The position numbers and the translations under genes were made by a program. From contig NZ_PDOB01000025.1 in assembly GCF_002760665.1 (NCBI RefSeq), positions 1 to 64,000 on the forward strand: 64,000 nucleotides of DNA, written 5' to 3'. Each line of letters begins with the position of its first letter. Positions within the stretch are counted from its first letter, which is position 1. This document shows positions 49,220-57,808 of this stretch, piece by piece. A model generated the notes under the pieces. The model made no database searches, was not told the DNA's origin, and saw only the letters and a program-made list of their open reading frames with translations. The DNA comes from Massilia psychrophila. Its GTDB lineage: Bacteria > Pseudomonadota > Gammaproteobacteria > Burkholderiales > Burkholderiaceae_D.

Positions 49220-50992
49220 ATGAATACACCTGATCCTCACGCCATGGCCAACGGCTGGATGTCGCAGTTTGCCGACCCGGCGCTATTGCAGTCATGGCAG
49301 TCATGGATGAAGCTGCCGGAATCGGCCGCCGTCGCTCAAGCGGGCGATGTCAACCCGCTCGTTTCCATGCTCCGCGACGTCGATGCGACGATCAACCCGG
49401 CTTCGCTGGAAACGATCAAAAATGACTATCTGCAGAAAGTCGCTGCATTATGGCAGGACATGGCGACGATGAAAACGCCGGCGCTGCCGGACCGCCGTTT
49501 TTCCGCGCCCGAGTGGAGCGCCAATCCGCTATCCGCTTTCAGCGCCGCCGTCTATTTGTTGAACTCGCATTTCCTTACCTCGATGGCCGATGCCGTCGAA
49601 GCGGCCCCGCGCGAAAAACAAAAAATCCGCTTCGCCGTGCAGCAGCTGGTCGATGCGATGTCGCCGGCAAACTTCCTCGCCACCAATCCGGAAGTCCACC
49701 AAAAGCTGATCGAGACCAAGGGCGAAAGCCTGACCAAGGGGCTCGCCAACATGCTGTCCGACATGCAGAAAGGCCGCATCTCGATGTCCGACGAGTCGGC
49801 CTTCGAGATCGGCCGCAACGTCGCCACCACCCCGGGCCAGGTCGTGTTCGAGAACGAACTGTTCCAGCTGATTCAGTATGCGCCGGCCAGCGCCACCGTG
49901 CACGCGGTGCCGCTGGTGATGGTGCCGCCGTGTATCAACAAGTTCTACATCCTCGACCTGCAGCCTGAAAATTCGCTGGTGCGCTACGCGGTCGAGCAGG
50001 GTAACACCGTGTTCCTGGTGTCGTGGCGCAATCCCGACGCCTCGATGGCCAACATCACCTGGGACGATTACGTCGAGAAGGGCGCGATCGAGGCGATCAG
50101 CGTCGCCCGCGCCATTTCCGGCAGCAACAAGATCAACGCTTTCGGCTTCTGTGTCGGCGGCACCATCGTCACCACTGCGCTGGCGGTGCTGGCCGCGCGC
50201 GGCGAACAGCCGGCTGCCAGCCTGACCCTGCTCACCACCTTGCTCGACTTCGAAGACACGGGCGTGCTCGACGTGTTCATCGACGAAAAGCAGGTTGCCA
50301 AGCGCGAAGCGAGCCTGGCAAAAGGCGGACTGATGCCGGGCCGCGACCTGGCGACGACGTTTTCGGCGCTGCGGCCGAACGACCTGGTGTGGAATTACGT
50401 GCAGTCGAACTACCTGAAGGGCAAGGAGCCGCCGCCGTTCGACCTGCTGTACTGGAACTCTGACAGCACCAACCTGCCGGGGCCGATGTTTTGCTACTAC
50501 CTGCGCAATATGTACCTGGAAAACAGGCTGCGCGAACCGGGCGCGTTGACCACGGCCGGCTTTGCTGTCGACCTCGGCGCGATCAAGGCGCCGGTGTTCA
50601 TCTATTGCTCGCGCGAAGACCACATCGTGCCCTCGAGCGCCGCTTTCAAGGCGATCGGGCTGCTCAATCCTGGCAACGCCGGTAACAACCGCTTCGTGAT
50701 GGGTGCTTCCGGCCACATTGCCGGGGTCATCAATCCAGCCTCCAAGGGCAAACGCAGTTATTGGACTAACGACGGGGCCGGCGGCAAATCGGCCAAGGCC
50801 GCGCCGCCGGCCGACTTCGATGCCTGGCACAGCGGCGCCACCGAGCACAAGGGGAGTTGGTGGGGCGAGTGGTCCGCCTTCCTCGCCGGTCACGGTGGCA
50901 AGGAAGTCAAGCCGCGTAGCAAGCTTGGCAACAAGCAGTACACGCCGATCGAAGCGGCGCCAGGGCGTTACGTCAAGGTGCGGGCCGATTGA
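49220..50992 (+). CDS. phaC: Class I polyhydroxyalkanoate synthase PhaC
   Basis: A 590-residue PHA synthase that polymerises 3-hydroxyacyl-CoA into storage granules. The lipase-like box G-F-C-V-G-G carries nucleophile Cys311. The Asp and His of the triad are found in F-I-Y-C-S-R-E-D-H-I-V-P and G-A-S-G-H-I-A-G-V. An N-terminal helical domain is present, as in class I enzymes. phaR follows about 200 bp downstream; phaA/phaB are not in this window. The short gap before the start (58 bp) should hold the promoter. Confidence 0.95.
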   Translation: MNTPDPHAMANGWMSQFADPALLQSWQSWMKLPESAAVAQAGDVNPLVSMLRDVDATINPASLETIKNDYLQKVAALWQDMATMKTPALPDRRFSAPEWSANPLSAFSAAVYLLNSHFLTSMADAVEAAPREKQKIRFAVQQLVDAMSPANFLATNPEVHQKLIETKGESLTKGLANMLSDMQKGRISMSDESAFEIGRNVATTPGQVVFENELFQLIQYAPASATVHAVPLVMVPPCINKFYILDLQPENSLVRYAVEQGNTVFLVSWRNPDASMANITWDDYVEKGAIEAISVARAISGSNKINAFGFCVGGTIVTTALAVLAARGEQPAASLTLLTTLLDFEDTGVLDVFIDEKQVAKREASLAKGGLMPGRDLATTFSALRPNDLVWNYVQSNYLKGKEPPPFDLLYWNSDSTNLPGPMFCYYLRNMYLENRLREPGALTTAGFAVDLGAIKAPVFIYCSREDHIVPSSAAFKAIGLLNPGNAGNNRFVMGASGHIAGVINPASKGKRSYWTNDGAGGKSAKAAPPADFDAWHSGATEHKGSWWGEWSAFLAGHGGKEVKPRSKLGNKQYTPIEAAPGRYVKVRAD

Positions 50993-51100
50993 ACGATGAC
51001 ATGTGAGGGCAATGCATGTTGCGGCGCAGTGCGTTGAAGTTGCTCCGCAATAAATGCTCGATCCTCGCTTACAACATGGTATTTTTGCTAAAATCCATCC

Positions 51101-51106
51101 TATAAT
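51101..51106 (+). promoter_or_regulatory. Candidate -10 box of phaR
   Basis: A perfect TATAAT, 84 bp upstream of the phaR start. No good -35 element is seen at the standard distance. The preceding 51010-51060 is rich in TGC and GCA words, which may be part of a PhaR-binding region; this is only a suggestion. Confidence 0.4.
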
Positions 51107-51127
51107 GCAGATCGTAGGCTTGTCGTG

Positions 51128-51150
51128 AAGCGGACAGCCGTCCGCTTTTT
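51128..51150 (+). terminator. Intrinsic-terminator-like hairpin in the phaR leader
   Basis: AAGCGGAC (51128-51135) pairs with GTCCGCTT (51140-51147) over an AGCC loop and is followed by a T-run. It lies between the candidate phaR -10 box and the phaR start. If transcription begins after the TATAAT box it would act as a leader attenuator or produce a short RNA; if not, it ends phaC transcripts. Confidence 0.6.
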
Positions 51151-51189
51151 ATTTGAAAGCGCTGCGGCGCAATAAGTGGAACTCTCGAG

Positions 51190-51741
51190 ATGAGTAGTGC
51201 AAAAAAAAGTACCGAACGCCTGATCAAGAAGTATCCAAACCGGCGTCTGTACGACACCCAGACCAGCTCCTACATCACCTTGACGGATGTAAAGCAACTG
51301 GTGCTTGACGCTGACGAATTCACCGTCATCGATGCCAAGTCGAGCGAAGACCTGACCCGCAGCATCTTGCTTCAGATTATTCTGGAAGAAGAATCCAATG
51401 GCGCGCCGATGTTCACCAGCGTGGTGCTGTCGCAAATCATCCGCTACTACGGCCATGCGATGCAGGGCATGATGGGCTCCTACCTCGAAAAAAATGTCCA
51501 AGCGTTTACCGATATCCAGAACAAATTCACGACCGGGCAGGCCGCCGGTTTCGAAGGTAAGCCCTTCAGCCCCGAAATGTGGACCCAGTTCATGAACGTC
51601 CAGGGTCCGATGATGCAAGGGATGATGAACAACTACATCGACCAGAGCAAGAACCTGTTCGTGCAGATGCAGGAACAGATGCAAAGCCAGAGCAAGACCA
51701 TCTTCAGCACCTTTCCCTTCCCGCCAGTCGAAAAGAAATAA
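51190..51741 (+). CDS. phaR: PHA synthesis regulator PhaR
   Basis: A 183-residue repressor. Its N-terminus has the PHB_acc_N motif (I-K-K-Y-P-N-R-R-L-Y-D-T-Q-T-S-S-Y-I-T-L), then the PHB_acc domain (L-L-Q-I-I-L-E-E-E-S-N-G-A-P-M-F) and a Met/Gln-rich amphipathic C-terminus (M-Q-E-Q-M-Q-S-Q-S-K). PhaR binds DNA upstream of phasin genes and its own gene and is released by binding to PHA granules. It follows phaC in the same direction, with its own candidate promoter. Confidence 0.93.
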   Translation: MSSAKKSTERLIKKYPNRRLYDTQTSSYITLTDVKQLVLDADEFTVIDAKSSEDLTRSILLQIILEEESNGAPMFTSVVLSQIIRYYGHAMQGMMGSYLEKNVQAFTDIQNKFTTGQAAGFEGKPFSPEMWTQFMNVQGPMMQGMMNNYIDQSKNLFVQMQEQMQSQSKTIFSTFPFPPVEKK

Positions 51742-51769
51742 TTCCCCTTGCATCAAGTTGCCCCAAAAA

Positions 51770-51891
51770 CAGGGTCTGACCCGTTTGTTTATCGGTTTTA
51801 ACTCTATTTCGGCGATTTTAAAACGGGTCTGACCCGTTTGTTTATCGGTGGAGAACGTGTTTTAGCGCTTTTAAAACGGGTCTGACCCTAT
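51770..51891 (+). repeat. Three palindromic repeats at 53-bp spacing
   Basis: Three copies of the palindrome GGGTCTGACCC, the middle one extended to AAACGGGTC-T-GACCCGTTT, have centres at 51777, 51830 and 51883. The shared segments around them (tttaaaacgggtctgaccc and tgacccgtttgtttatcggt) total about 34 bp, separated by 19-bp unrelated sequences. Copies one and three are degenerate on one side. It lies between phaR and rimO. The pattern is like REP/BIME repeats tied to RAYT transposases; it is too short and irregular to be a CRISPR. Confidence 0.7.
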
Positions 51892-51978
51892 TTTAAATGT
51901 TGGCTGGAACCGCGTTTTGCCGTGAGGGCGCCGGGCGCGGTACAATGGAGGATTAGCCTGCCTGCATTGACCCCCACC

Positions 51979-53406
51979 ATGTCTGAACTTCGCCGTATCC
52001 CCGCCGCTCCCGTCGCGCCCGCCGCTGCCGTCACCGCAACCATGATGACCGCTCCCGTCGCCGCCCCGAAGGTGGGCTTCGTCTCGCTCGGCTGCCCGAA
52101 GGCGCTGGTCGATTCCGAGCAGATCCTGACCCAGCTGCGTGCGGAAGGCTATGAAACGGCCAAGTCGTACGCCGGCGCCGACCTCGTCATCGTCAACACC
52201 TGCGGCTTCATCGACGCCGCGGTGCAGGAGTCGCTGGACGCCATTGGCGAGGCCCTGGCGGAGAACGGCCGCGTGATCGTCACCGGCTGCCTCGGCGCCA
52301 AAAAAGACCGCTTCGGTGACGACATCATCATGAAGATCCATCCGAAAGTGCTGGCGGTGACCGGACCGCACGCGCTGGCCGAGGTGATGGATTCGGTTCA
52401 CCTGCACCTGCCCAAGCCGCACGAGCCGTTCTTCGACCTGGTGCCGTCGCAGGGCGTCAAGCTGACGCCGAAACACTACGCTTACCTGAAGATCTCGGAA
52501 GGCTGCAACCACCGCTGCAGCTTTTGCATCATCCCGTCGATGCGCGGCGACCTGGTGTCGCGCCCGATCGCCGACCTGATGCTCGAAGCGGAGAACCTGT
52601 TCAAGGCCGGCGTCAGGGAATTGCTGGTGATTTCGCAAGACACCAGCGCCTACGGCGTCGACGTCAAATTCCGCTCGGGTTTCTGGAACGGCCGCCCGGT
52701 CAAGACCCACATGACGCAACTGGTCGAGGCGCTGGGCCAGCTGGCGGCGCAGTACGGCGCGTGGGTGCGCCTGCATTACGTCTATCCGTATCCGCACGTC
52801 GACCAGGTGATCCCGATGATGAGCGGCGGGCATGTGCTGCCTTACCTCGACATCCCGTTGCAGCACGCCCACCCCGAGGTGTTGAGGCGCATGAAGCGCC
52901 CGGCCAGCGGCGAAAAAAACCTCGACCGCATCCAGGCCTGGCGCGCATTAAATCCGGACCTGACGATCCGCTCGACGTTCATCGCCGGCTTCCCGGGCGA
53001 GACCGAAGCCGAATTCGAGTACTTGCTCGATTTCCTCAAAGAGGCGCAGATCGACCGCCTCGGCTGCTTCGCCTATTCGCCCGTTGAAGGCGCCACCGCC
53101 AACCTGCTCGACAATCCGGTGCCCGAAGCGCTGCGCGAAGAGCGCCGCGCCCGCGTGATGCTGCTGCAGGAAGAAATTTCGGCCAAGCGCCTGGAGGCGA
53201 AGGTCGGCAAGACCGTGCGCGTGCTGGTCGATGAAGTGAATACCCGAGAAGCGCTCGGCCGCTCGTCGGCGGACGCGCCGGAAATCGACGGCGTGGTCCA
53301 CATCAAGCGCTCGCTGGTGGCGGGCAAGAAGCTAGTGGTGGGCGAATTCGCCGACGTCGTCATCACCGGTTCCGACGCGCATGACCTGTGGGCTTCGGTG
53401 GCCTGA
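51979..53406 (+). CDS. rimO: Ribosomal protein S12 methylthiotransferase RimO
   Basis: A 475-residue radical-SAM enzyme that thiomethylates Asp88 of ribosomal protein S12. An N-terminal extension (A-P-V-A-P-A-A-A) precedes the UPF0004 domain ([16 protein letters not shown]). The radical-SAM cluster C176-N-H-R-C180-S-F-C183 follows, then the C-terminal TRAM domain. The start at 51979 is chosen; the frame is open 57 bp further upstream. It is 3 bp before the next gene. Confidence 0.93.
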   Translation: MSELRRIPAAPVAPAAAVTATMMTAPVAAPKVGFVSLGCPKALVDSEQILTQLRAEGYETAKSYAGADLVIVNTCGFIDAAVQESLDAIGEALAENGRVIVTGCLGAKKDRFGDDIIMKIHPKVLAVTGPHALAEVMDSVHLHLPKPHEPFFDLVPSQGVKLTPKHYAYLKISEGCNHRCSFCIIPSMRGDLVSRPIADLMLEAENLFKAGVRELLVISQDTSAYGVDVKFRSGFWNGRPVKTHMTQLVEALGQLAAQYGAWVRLHYVYPYPHVDQVIPMMSGGHVLPYLDIPLQHAHPEVLRRMKRPASGEKNLDRIQAWRALNPDLTIRSTFIAGFPGETEAEFEYLLDFLKEAQIDRLGCFAYSPVEGATANLLDNPVPEALREERRARVMLLQEEISAKRLEAKVGKTVRVLVDEVNTREALGRSSADAPEIDGVVHIKRSLVAGKKLVVGEFADVVITGSDAHDLWASVA

Positions 53407-53408
53407 AC

Positions 53409-54575
53409 ATGAGCGCGAAAAAATCCGCGCAGACCACGCTGATTCACAGCGTCTACGCGCCGCCGCCAGGCTTTGCGGCGTTTCCGACCGCGATCCACCA
53501 TGCTTCGACGGTCTTGTTCAAGGACGTCGCCGCCATGCGCTCGGGCGATTGGAAAGAGAAAAACGCCTATACCTACGGCCTGCACGGCACGCCGACCACG
53601 TTCACGCTGGAAGCGCGGCTGGCCGAGATCGAGGGCGGAAATTTTTGCCTGCTGGCGCCGAGCGGGCTGGCCGCGATTGCGATGGTCGACTTCGCGCTGC
53701 TAAAAACCGGCGATGACGTGCTGCTGCCCGATAACGTCTACAACCCGAACCGCGAGCTTGGCAACTGGCTCACGCGCGACTTCGGCATGACGGCGCGCTA
53801 TTACGATCCGCTGGTCGGTGCCGGCATTGCCGAGCTAATCCTGCCGAACACGAAGCTGATCTGGACCGAAGCGCCGGGATCGGTGTCGATGGAAGTGCCG
53901 GACCTGCCGGCGATCTGCAAGGCGGCCCACGACAAGGGCGTGCTGGTCGCCCTCGACAATACCTGGTCGGCGGGCCTGGCGCTGCGCGGCTTCGACCTTG
54001 GCGTCGACATCATCATGCAGGCGCTCACAAAATACCAGTCGGGCGGCTCGGACGTGCTGATGGGCGCACTGATCACACGCGACCGTGACCTGAACGACCG
54101 CCTGGCGCTGGCGCACATGCGCCTCGGCATGGGCGTGAGCCCGGACGACGCCTATCTGGTGATGCGCGGCCTGCCGAGCATGAAGCTGCGCTTCGAAGCC
54201 CATGACGCCGGCGCGCGCGCAGTGGCGGCGTGGCTGAAGTCGCGGCCAGAGATCACCAGGGTGCTGCACCCGGCGTTCGCCGATTGCCCCGGCCACGACA
54301 CCTGGAAGCGCGACTTCAACGGCGCCGGCGGCTTGTTCTCGGTGCTGTTCGACGCGAAGTACAGCGAAGCGCAGACCGACCGCTTCGTCGACGCGCTTGC
54401 GCTGTTCGGCCTCGGTTACAGCTGGGGCGGGGCCAACAGCCTGGTGATGCCGTACCGCGTCAAGGCGATGCGGGCAAGCTGGCCTGATGGCGGCATCCTG
54501 GTGCGGTTTAATATCGGGCTGGAAGACACGGCGGATCTGATTGCGGACATCGAGCAGGCGCTGGCAACGCTGTAA
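53409..54575 (+). CDS. metC: PLP-dependent cystathionine beta-lyase-like (trans-sulfuration) enzyme
   Basis: A 388-residue Cys/Met metabolism PLP enzyme. Family features are P-T-A-I-H-H-A-S-T-V-L-F near the N-terminus, Y-G-L-H-G-T-P-T-T-F-T-L-E, the Schiff-base lysine in Q-A-L-T-K-Y-Q-S-G-G-S-D-V, and S-W-G-G-A-N-S-L near the C-terminus. The H-x-x-T-x-F-x-L-E order and S-G-G-S-D-V fit cystathionine beta-lyase (MetC) best; cystathionine gamma-synthase or O-acetylhomoserine lyase are less likely. It follows rimO by 2 bp. Confidence 0.82.
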   Translation: MSAKKSAQTTLIHSVYAPPPGFAAFPTAIHHASTVLFKDVAAMRSGDWKEKNAYTYGLHGTPTTFTLEARLAEIEGGNFCLLAPSGLAAIAMVDFALLKTGDDVLLPDNVYNPNRELGNWLTRDFGMTARYYDPLVGAGIAELILPNTKLIWTEAPGSVSMEVPDLPAICKAAHDKGVLVALDNTWSAGLALRGFDLGVDIIMQALTKYQSGGSDVLMGALITRDRDLNDRLALAHMRLGMGVSPDDAYLVMRGLPSMKLRFEAHDAGARAVAAWLKSRPEITRVLHPAFADCPGHDTWKRDFNGAGGLFSVLFDAKYSEAQTDRFVDALALFGLGYSWGGANSLVMPYRVKAMRASWPDGGILVRFNIGLEDTADLIADIEQALATL

Positions 54576-54600
54576 TTCTAGCCATATCTGAAAGACCGTC

Positions 54601-54620
54601 ATCCTCGCGCAAGCGGGGAT
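54601..54620. repeat. Short dispersed hairpin
   Basis: ATCCTCGC-GCAA-GCGGGGAT, an 8-bp stem with one T-G pair, 25 bp after the metC stop. The same kind of CGTC-C-CGCG-x-GCG palindrome occurs at 23226-23247. It may act as a terminator or be a REP-like repeat. Confidence 0.45.
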
Positions 54621-54689
54621 TCCATTTAGTGGCTATGCGACGAAGATTGGCTCGCCGTTTTCGCGAAGACGACCTGGAAACCTCGACGG

Positions 54690-54840
54690 CTACACCCGCA
54701 GCAGCGCGCGCGCCACCACCGAGTCGTCGGCCGCCAGGATCACCGCGCCCGGTTTGAGCCGGATGGCCGGGCTGATCATGCCGGGGTCGACATCAAGCCG
54801 TTCAGGCGGCGCCAGGTGGCGCAATATCGTCTTACGAGGC
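54690..54840 (-). pseudogene. 3' remnant of an unidentified gene
   Basis: About 45 codons upstream of a TAG at 54690 have strong genome-like codon use (third position mostly G or C): R-H-L-A-P-P-E-R-L-D-V-D-P-G-M-I-S-P, then A-V-I-L-A-A-D-D-S-V-V-A-R. No start or further domain is seen before 54865, where the next gene begins. The D-D-S motif is suggestive of a response-regulator-like sequence, but that is not enough for a call. It is probably a leftover of a deleted gene. Confidence 0.35.
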
Positions 54841-54865
54841 GAGGGATACTCCGAGCATCGTACTG

Positions 54866-55228
54866 CTAAACCGACATCGCGCGGTTGTTGTTGAGGTCGA
54901 CGAAGCCCTTGATCAGCCGGTAAGCCTTCCACACCCACGCCACTACCCCGATCAGCCAGGCCAGCGGAATGCCGATGACGGTGACGAACAGAATGGTGGC
55001 GATCACCAGCCACAGGATGTAAAAAAAGAACGAACGGATCATCCACGTATGGTGGCTGTGGACAATGGTGCCTTCAGTGTAGGGCCGCTTGACGAAGTTG
55101 ATGATCACGGGAATGAACGACAACATGCCGAACGAGAAGAAAAACGTCAGCGCGTGCACGACATACAGGATGCGGGCGAACTGCTTGGCTTCTTCGACGC
55201 CGCTTTCTAATACCAGTTGCTGGGACAT
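54866..55228 (-). CDS. DUF4870-family membrane protein
   Basis: A 120-residue protein with three membrane helices: A-L-T-F-F-F-S-F-G-M-L-S-F-I-P-V-I-I, S-F-F-F-Y-I-L-W-L-V-I-A-T-I-L-F and V-I-G-I-P-L-A-W-L-I-G-V-V-A. The segments H-S-H-H-T-W-M-I-R and K-A-Y-R-L-I-K-G are typical of this DUF4870-like/YIP1-like group. Function is unknown. GGAGCAA precedes the start as a ribosome-binding site. Confidence 0.72.
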   Translation of the reverse strand: MSQQLVLESGVEEAKQFARILYVVHALTFFFSFGMLSFIPVIINFVKRPYTEGTIVHSHHTWMIRSFFFYILWLVIATILFVTVIGIPLAWLIGVVAWVWKAYRLIKGFVDLNNNRAMSV

Positions 55229-55415
55229 GGTTGCTCCTTGGGGGTTACGGAACGTGCACGCAATAACTTCCCTGCTTGTTCCACGCCTGGCAGGCGCGCT
55301 CGCATCCTGCCAGACGCGTCCACATCGGGAATTGATTTCTTACACGTTCCTATATGCCAATTGTAACAGGCGACGTTGGCATTTCGATCACTGCTGGCGT
55401 GCGTGCGTGCGTGCG

Positions 55416-55859
55416 TTAGCGGCCGGCAGCCTGCGCGCGGGCCCATGCGACGAGGCCGCCGGCGTCCATCGCGCCGGCCTGGCGCGCGACTTCGCGGCCG
55501 TTCTTGAACATCGCTATGGTCGGAATGCTGCGGATGGTGTAGCGCGCAGCCAGCTCTTGCGCCTGCTCGGTATCGAGCTTGAGCAGCCGCATGGCTGGTT
55601 CCAGCTGGCTGGCGGCCAGCTTGTAGGCCGGCGCCATCATCTTGCACGGCCCGCACCACGGTGCCCAGAAGTCGACCAGCACCGGGATGTCATTGCGCCC
55701 GATGTGCCTGGCGAAGCCCTCGGCGCCGACGTCAAGCGGCTGCGCGACAAACAGCCCCAGCGCGCATTTGCCGCACACCGGCTGGTCTGCCAGCCGTCCG
55801 GCGCTCAGGCGGTTGACCGCGTCGCAGTGCGGACAGACGACGTGTACGGGATCGCTCAT
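55416..55859 (-). CDS. trxC: Thioredoxin TrxC (thioredoxin 2)
   Basis: A 147-residue thioredoxin with the N-terminal zinc-binding extension of TrxC (V-C-P-H-C-D and V-C-G-K-C). The active site is W-C-G-P-C-K and the cis-Pro is in R-S-I-P-T-I-A-M-F. It reduces disulfides in oxidative stress. The start at 55859 matches family N-termini (S-D-P-V-H-V-V-C-P-H-C). It is monocistronic. Confidence 0.92.
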   Translation of the reverse strand: MSDPVHVVCPHCDAVNRLSAGRLADQPVCGKCALGLFVAQPLDVGAEGFARHIGRNDIPVLVDFWAPWCGPCKMMAPAYKLAASQLEPAMRLLKLDTEQAQELAARYTIRSIPTIAMFKNGREVARQAGAMDAGGLVAWARAQAAGR

Positions 55860-55969
55860 GGGAAGGCTCCAATTTGGTAAATGATGTTCGCCCTTATTGT
55901 AAGACGTGTGCGCTCGCGCGGCATGTTCTTGTTTCGCGAATTTGCTGATGACAAACGCTTTTTGTCGAA

Positions 55970-56261
55970 CCCGGGAAAATCCTGGTCGGCTGCGCCGGTT
56001 GGTCCATCCCACGCGAAGTGGCGCCAATGTTTGCGGTCGATGGCAGCCATCTCGAACGTTATGGTTGGCGTTTGACGGCAGTTGAAATCAACTCGAGCTT
56101 TTACCGGCCGCACCAGCCGAAGACGTATGCGCGCTGGGGCGACGGCGTGCCGGCCAGCTTTCGATTTTTGGTCAAACTGGGTCATTTCCGATAGCAAGGC
56201 GTCGGGCGCGGCGGTGCCCAATGCAGTCGACTTGTTCGATGCTGTGGCCGGTCCTGGCTGA
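55970..56261 (+). pseudogene. DUF72 family protein (internal deletion)
   Basis: The plus strand encodes the N-terminal DUF72 signature (K-I-L-V-G-C-A-G-W-S-I-P, then V-E-I-N-S-S-F-Y-R-P and R-F-L-V-K-L) to a TAG at 56192-56194. In another frame from about 56190 the C-terminal DUF72 tail follows (D-S-K-A-S-G-A-A-V-P-N-A, ending 56261). About 150 codons normally between these two are missing. No start codon fits the front. It is a decayed DUF72 (UPF0759-like) gene. Confidence 0.6.
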
Positions 56262-56924
56262 TCAGCAGGCGAGGGTGGCGCGCGCCGCGGCCCGGGCCGG
56301 ATAGCCGATAGCGTCGGCCGCCGCGCGCGCCTGGTCCAGCGTCATTTGCGGGTTGAGCGACTTGACGATGGCCGCCGTCAGCGGGGCCAGCGCATAAATG
56401 TGTTCGATGCTGAGCAGCGGCGGCTCGCATTCGAAGTAGTCGGTAGCGTAGTCGTAGTAGCAACTGGCTGGCGCCAGCAGGATCGACAGGTAGTCTGCGG
56501 AGCCGTCCGACCACTTCGCCAGGCCGACGTCGGGATGCGCGACCCGGCTCCAGGCCAGGTCGCTGCCGCGGCGATAGTAAAAATAGCTGACCGCGTCCAT
56601 CGCAAACGCCGGCTCGTGCAGGAAGGCGCCGAATTGTTCCGGCACGCGGCGCTGCACTTCAAGCGCCATCACGCGCGATTCGCCGCGCGGCAGCTCCTGC
56701 ACGTAGCCTTTGATAACTGCGCCGCTGTTTGACATGTGCAGGAACCAGTGATCGCCGTCGCCGTTGCGCATGACCGCCACCTGCTCGCCACTGCCCCAAT
56801 TGGCATCGTAACTGAAATAACGATACTGGAATTCGGGACAGATGATCGCATCGAGCATGGCCAGCGCCATGGCCCTGTTGCCCAAGGTGCGAGGGTTGGG
56901 GAGCGACTGGGGATCAAGCTGCAT
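56262..56924 (-). CDS. Hypothetical protein
   Basis: A 220-residue cytoplasmic protein. It is rich in aromatic residues (Y-R-Y-F-S-Y-D-A-N-W, V-S-Y-F-Y-Y-R-R-G, S-C-Y-Y-D-Y-A-T-D-Y-F-E-C) and has conserved-looking acidic stretches (N-G-D-G-D-H-W-F-L-H). No signal peptide or membrane helix is present. Start 56924 has AAGGCAG upstream. I recognise no family; an immunity or adaptor protein of SUKH-like size is possible but not supported by a motif. Confidence 0.5.
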   Translation of the reverse strand: MQLDPQSLPNPRTLGNRAMALAMLDAIICPEFQYRYFSYDANWGSGEQVAVMRNGDGDHWFLHMSNSGAVIKGYVQELPRGESRVMALEVQRRVPEQFGAFLHEPAFAMDAVSYFYYRRGSDLAWSRVAHPDVGLAKWSDGSADYLSILLAPASCYYDYATDYFECEPPLLSIEHIYALAPLTAAIVKSLNPQMTLDQARAAADAIGYPARAAARATLAC

Positions 56925-57255
56925 GGCTGCCTTTTTGCGGTTGTCCGGGAGGCGCCGACGGCACAAGCCGCGCGTCAATAACCGAGCTGTGGAGGGGGAC
57001 GACAGTAAAATTACAAGAGGCTATACTCCCACGGAAAACATTTCTGCCGCAATTACAATCGTGTCGCCACCGGCCTCTGGCTGCCTGATCAGTTGTACGC
57101 CCACAACGCAGTTGGCAAGAGTGCAACGAGCTTGCAACGTCGCACTGCCCGAACCGTTTCAGCGTGTGAAGGTCAAGCATGAATTCGGCCGGCATACCGA
57201 ACCGGCGGCTGGCAGCTGACGAGTTGGCATTTTTTCGTGTGCTAAAATAATTGCC
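56925..57255. other. Non-coding gap before the copper operon
   Basis: 331 bp without a convincing gene. It must hold the promoter of the plus-strand copper operon. A TATACT at 57024-57029 and a TAAAAT close to the GTG start at 57256 are candidate -10 boxes. No CueR- or CopR-like operator could be recognised with confidence. Confidence 0.35.
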
Positions 57256-57693
57256 GTGAAAAACCTGTTCAATTCAGTGCTGGTGTGGTGCATGTTGCTG
57301 GCAGTCCCCCTCCAGGGCTATGCTTTTGCGACTACGCTGCTGTGCGCGCCGCTCGGGACTGCATCCCGTACGATGGGCCCACATGCGCCGGCCCCGGCGC
57401 ATGATCACCAGGCAATGTTGCTTGCCGTGCGTGCCGACATCGCTCACGCTGCCGGCGCCGATATGTCAGCCAACCATGCCGAAACAAGCGACACGGCGTC
57501 GCCGAACCATGACGCCGGCGGTCAATGCAATGCATGTTCGGCCTGCTGCCTTGGCGCCGCGATGGCGGTTGCCCACACGATGCGCATGCCTGTCGAAGCC
57601 CAACAATTGACCGTCGTTCCGTTTGACTTGTTGTTCACTCCCGCCGTCGATCTCGCTCTCCCGGAACGTCCCCCTCAAGCCTCGCTGACTTGA
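57256..57693 (+). CDS. Exported Cys/His-rich small protein (DUF2946-like)
   Basis: A 145-residue protein from GTG 57256. It has a signal peptide (F-N-S-V-L-V-W-C-M-L-L-A-V-P-L-Q-G) and the Cys motif Q-C-N-A-C-S-A-C-C-L-G near residue 95, with several His before it (H-A-P-A-P-A-H-D-H-Q). This resembles DUF2946-type proteins that occur with copper-resistance genes. It is the first gene of the copper cluster here. Metal binding is inferred from composition and context. Confidence 0.6.
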   Translation: MKNLFNSVLVWCMLLAVPLQGYAFATTLLCAPLGTASRTMGPHAPAPAHDHQAMLLAVRADIAHAAGADMSANHAETSDTASPNHDAGGQCNACSACCLGAAMAVAHTMRMPVEAQQLTVVPFDLLFTPAVDLALPERPPQASLT

Positions 57694-57808
57694 AAAATCG
57701 CACGGCCGTGCATCCTTCGTTTGCGAACGAAGGTGCTATTAATTCCGATAGCCGCGGGTTTTCTTACTGACCCTGCCTGTTGCCAAATTCAATCAGCAAG
57801 GAATGACA

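Noticed and set aside
51770-51891. CRISPR array
   Set aside because: Only three units, spacers of 19 bp, palindromic and degenerate repeats, and no cas genes nearby.
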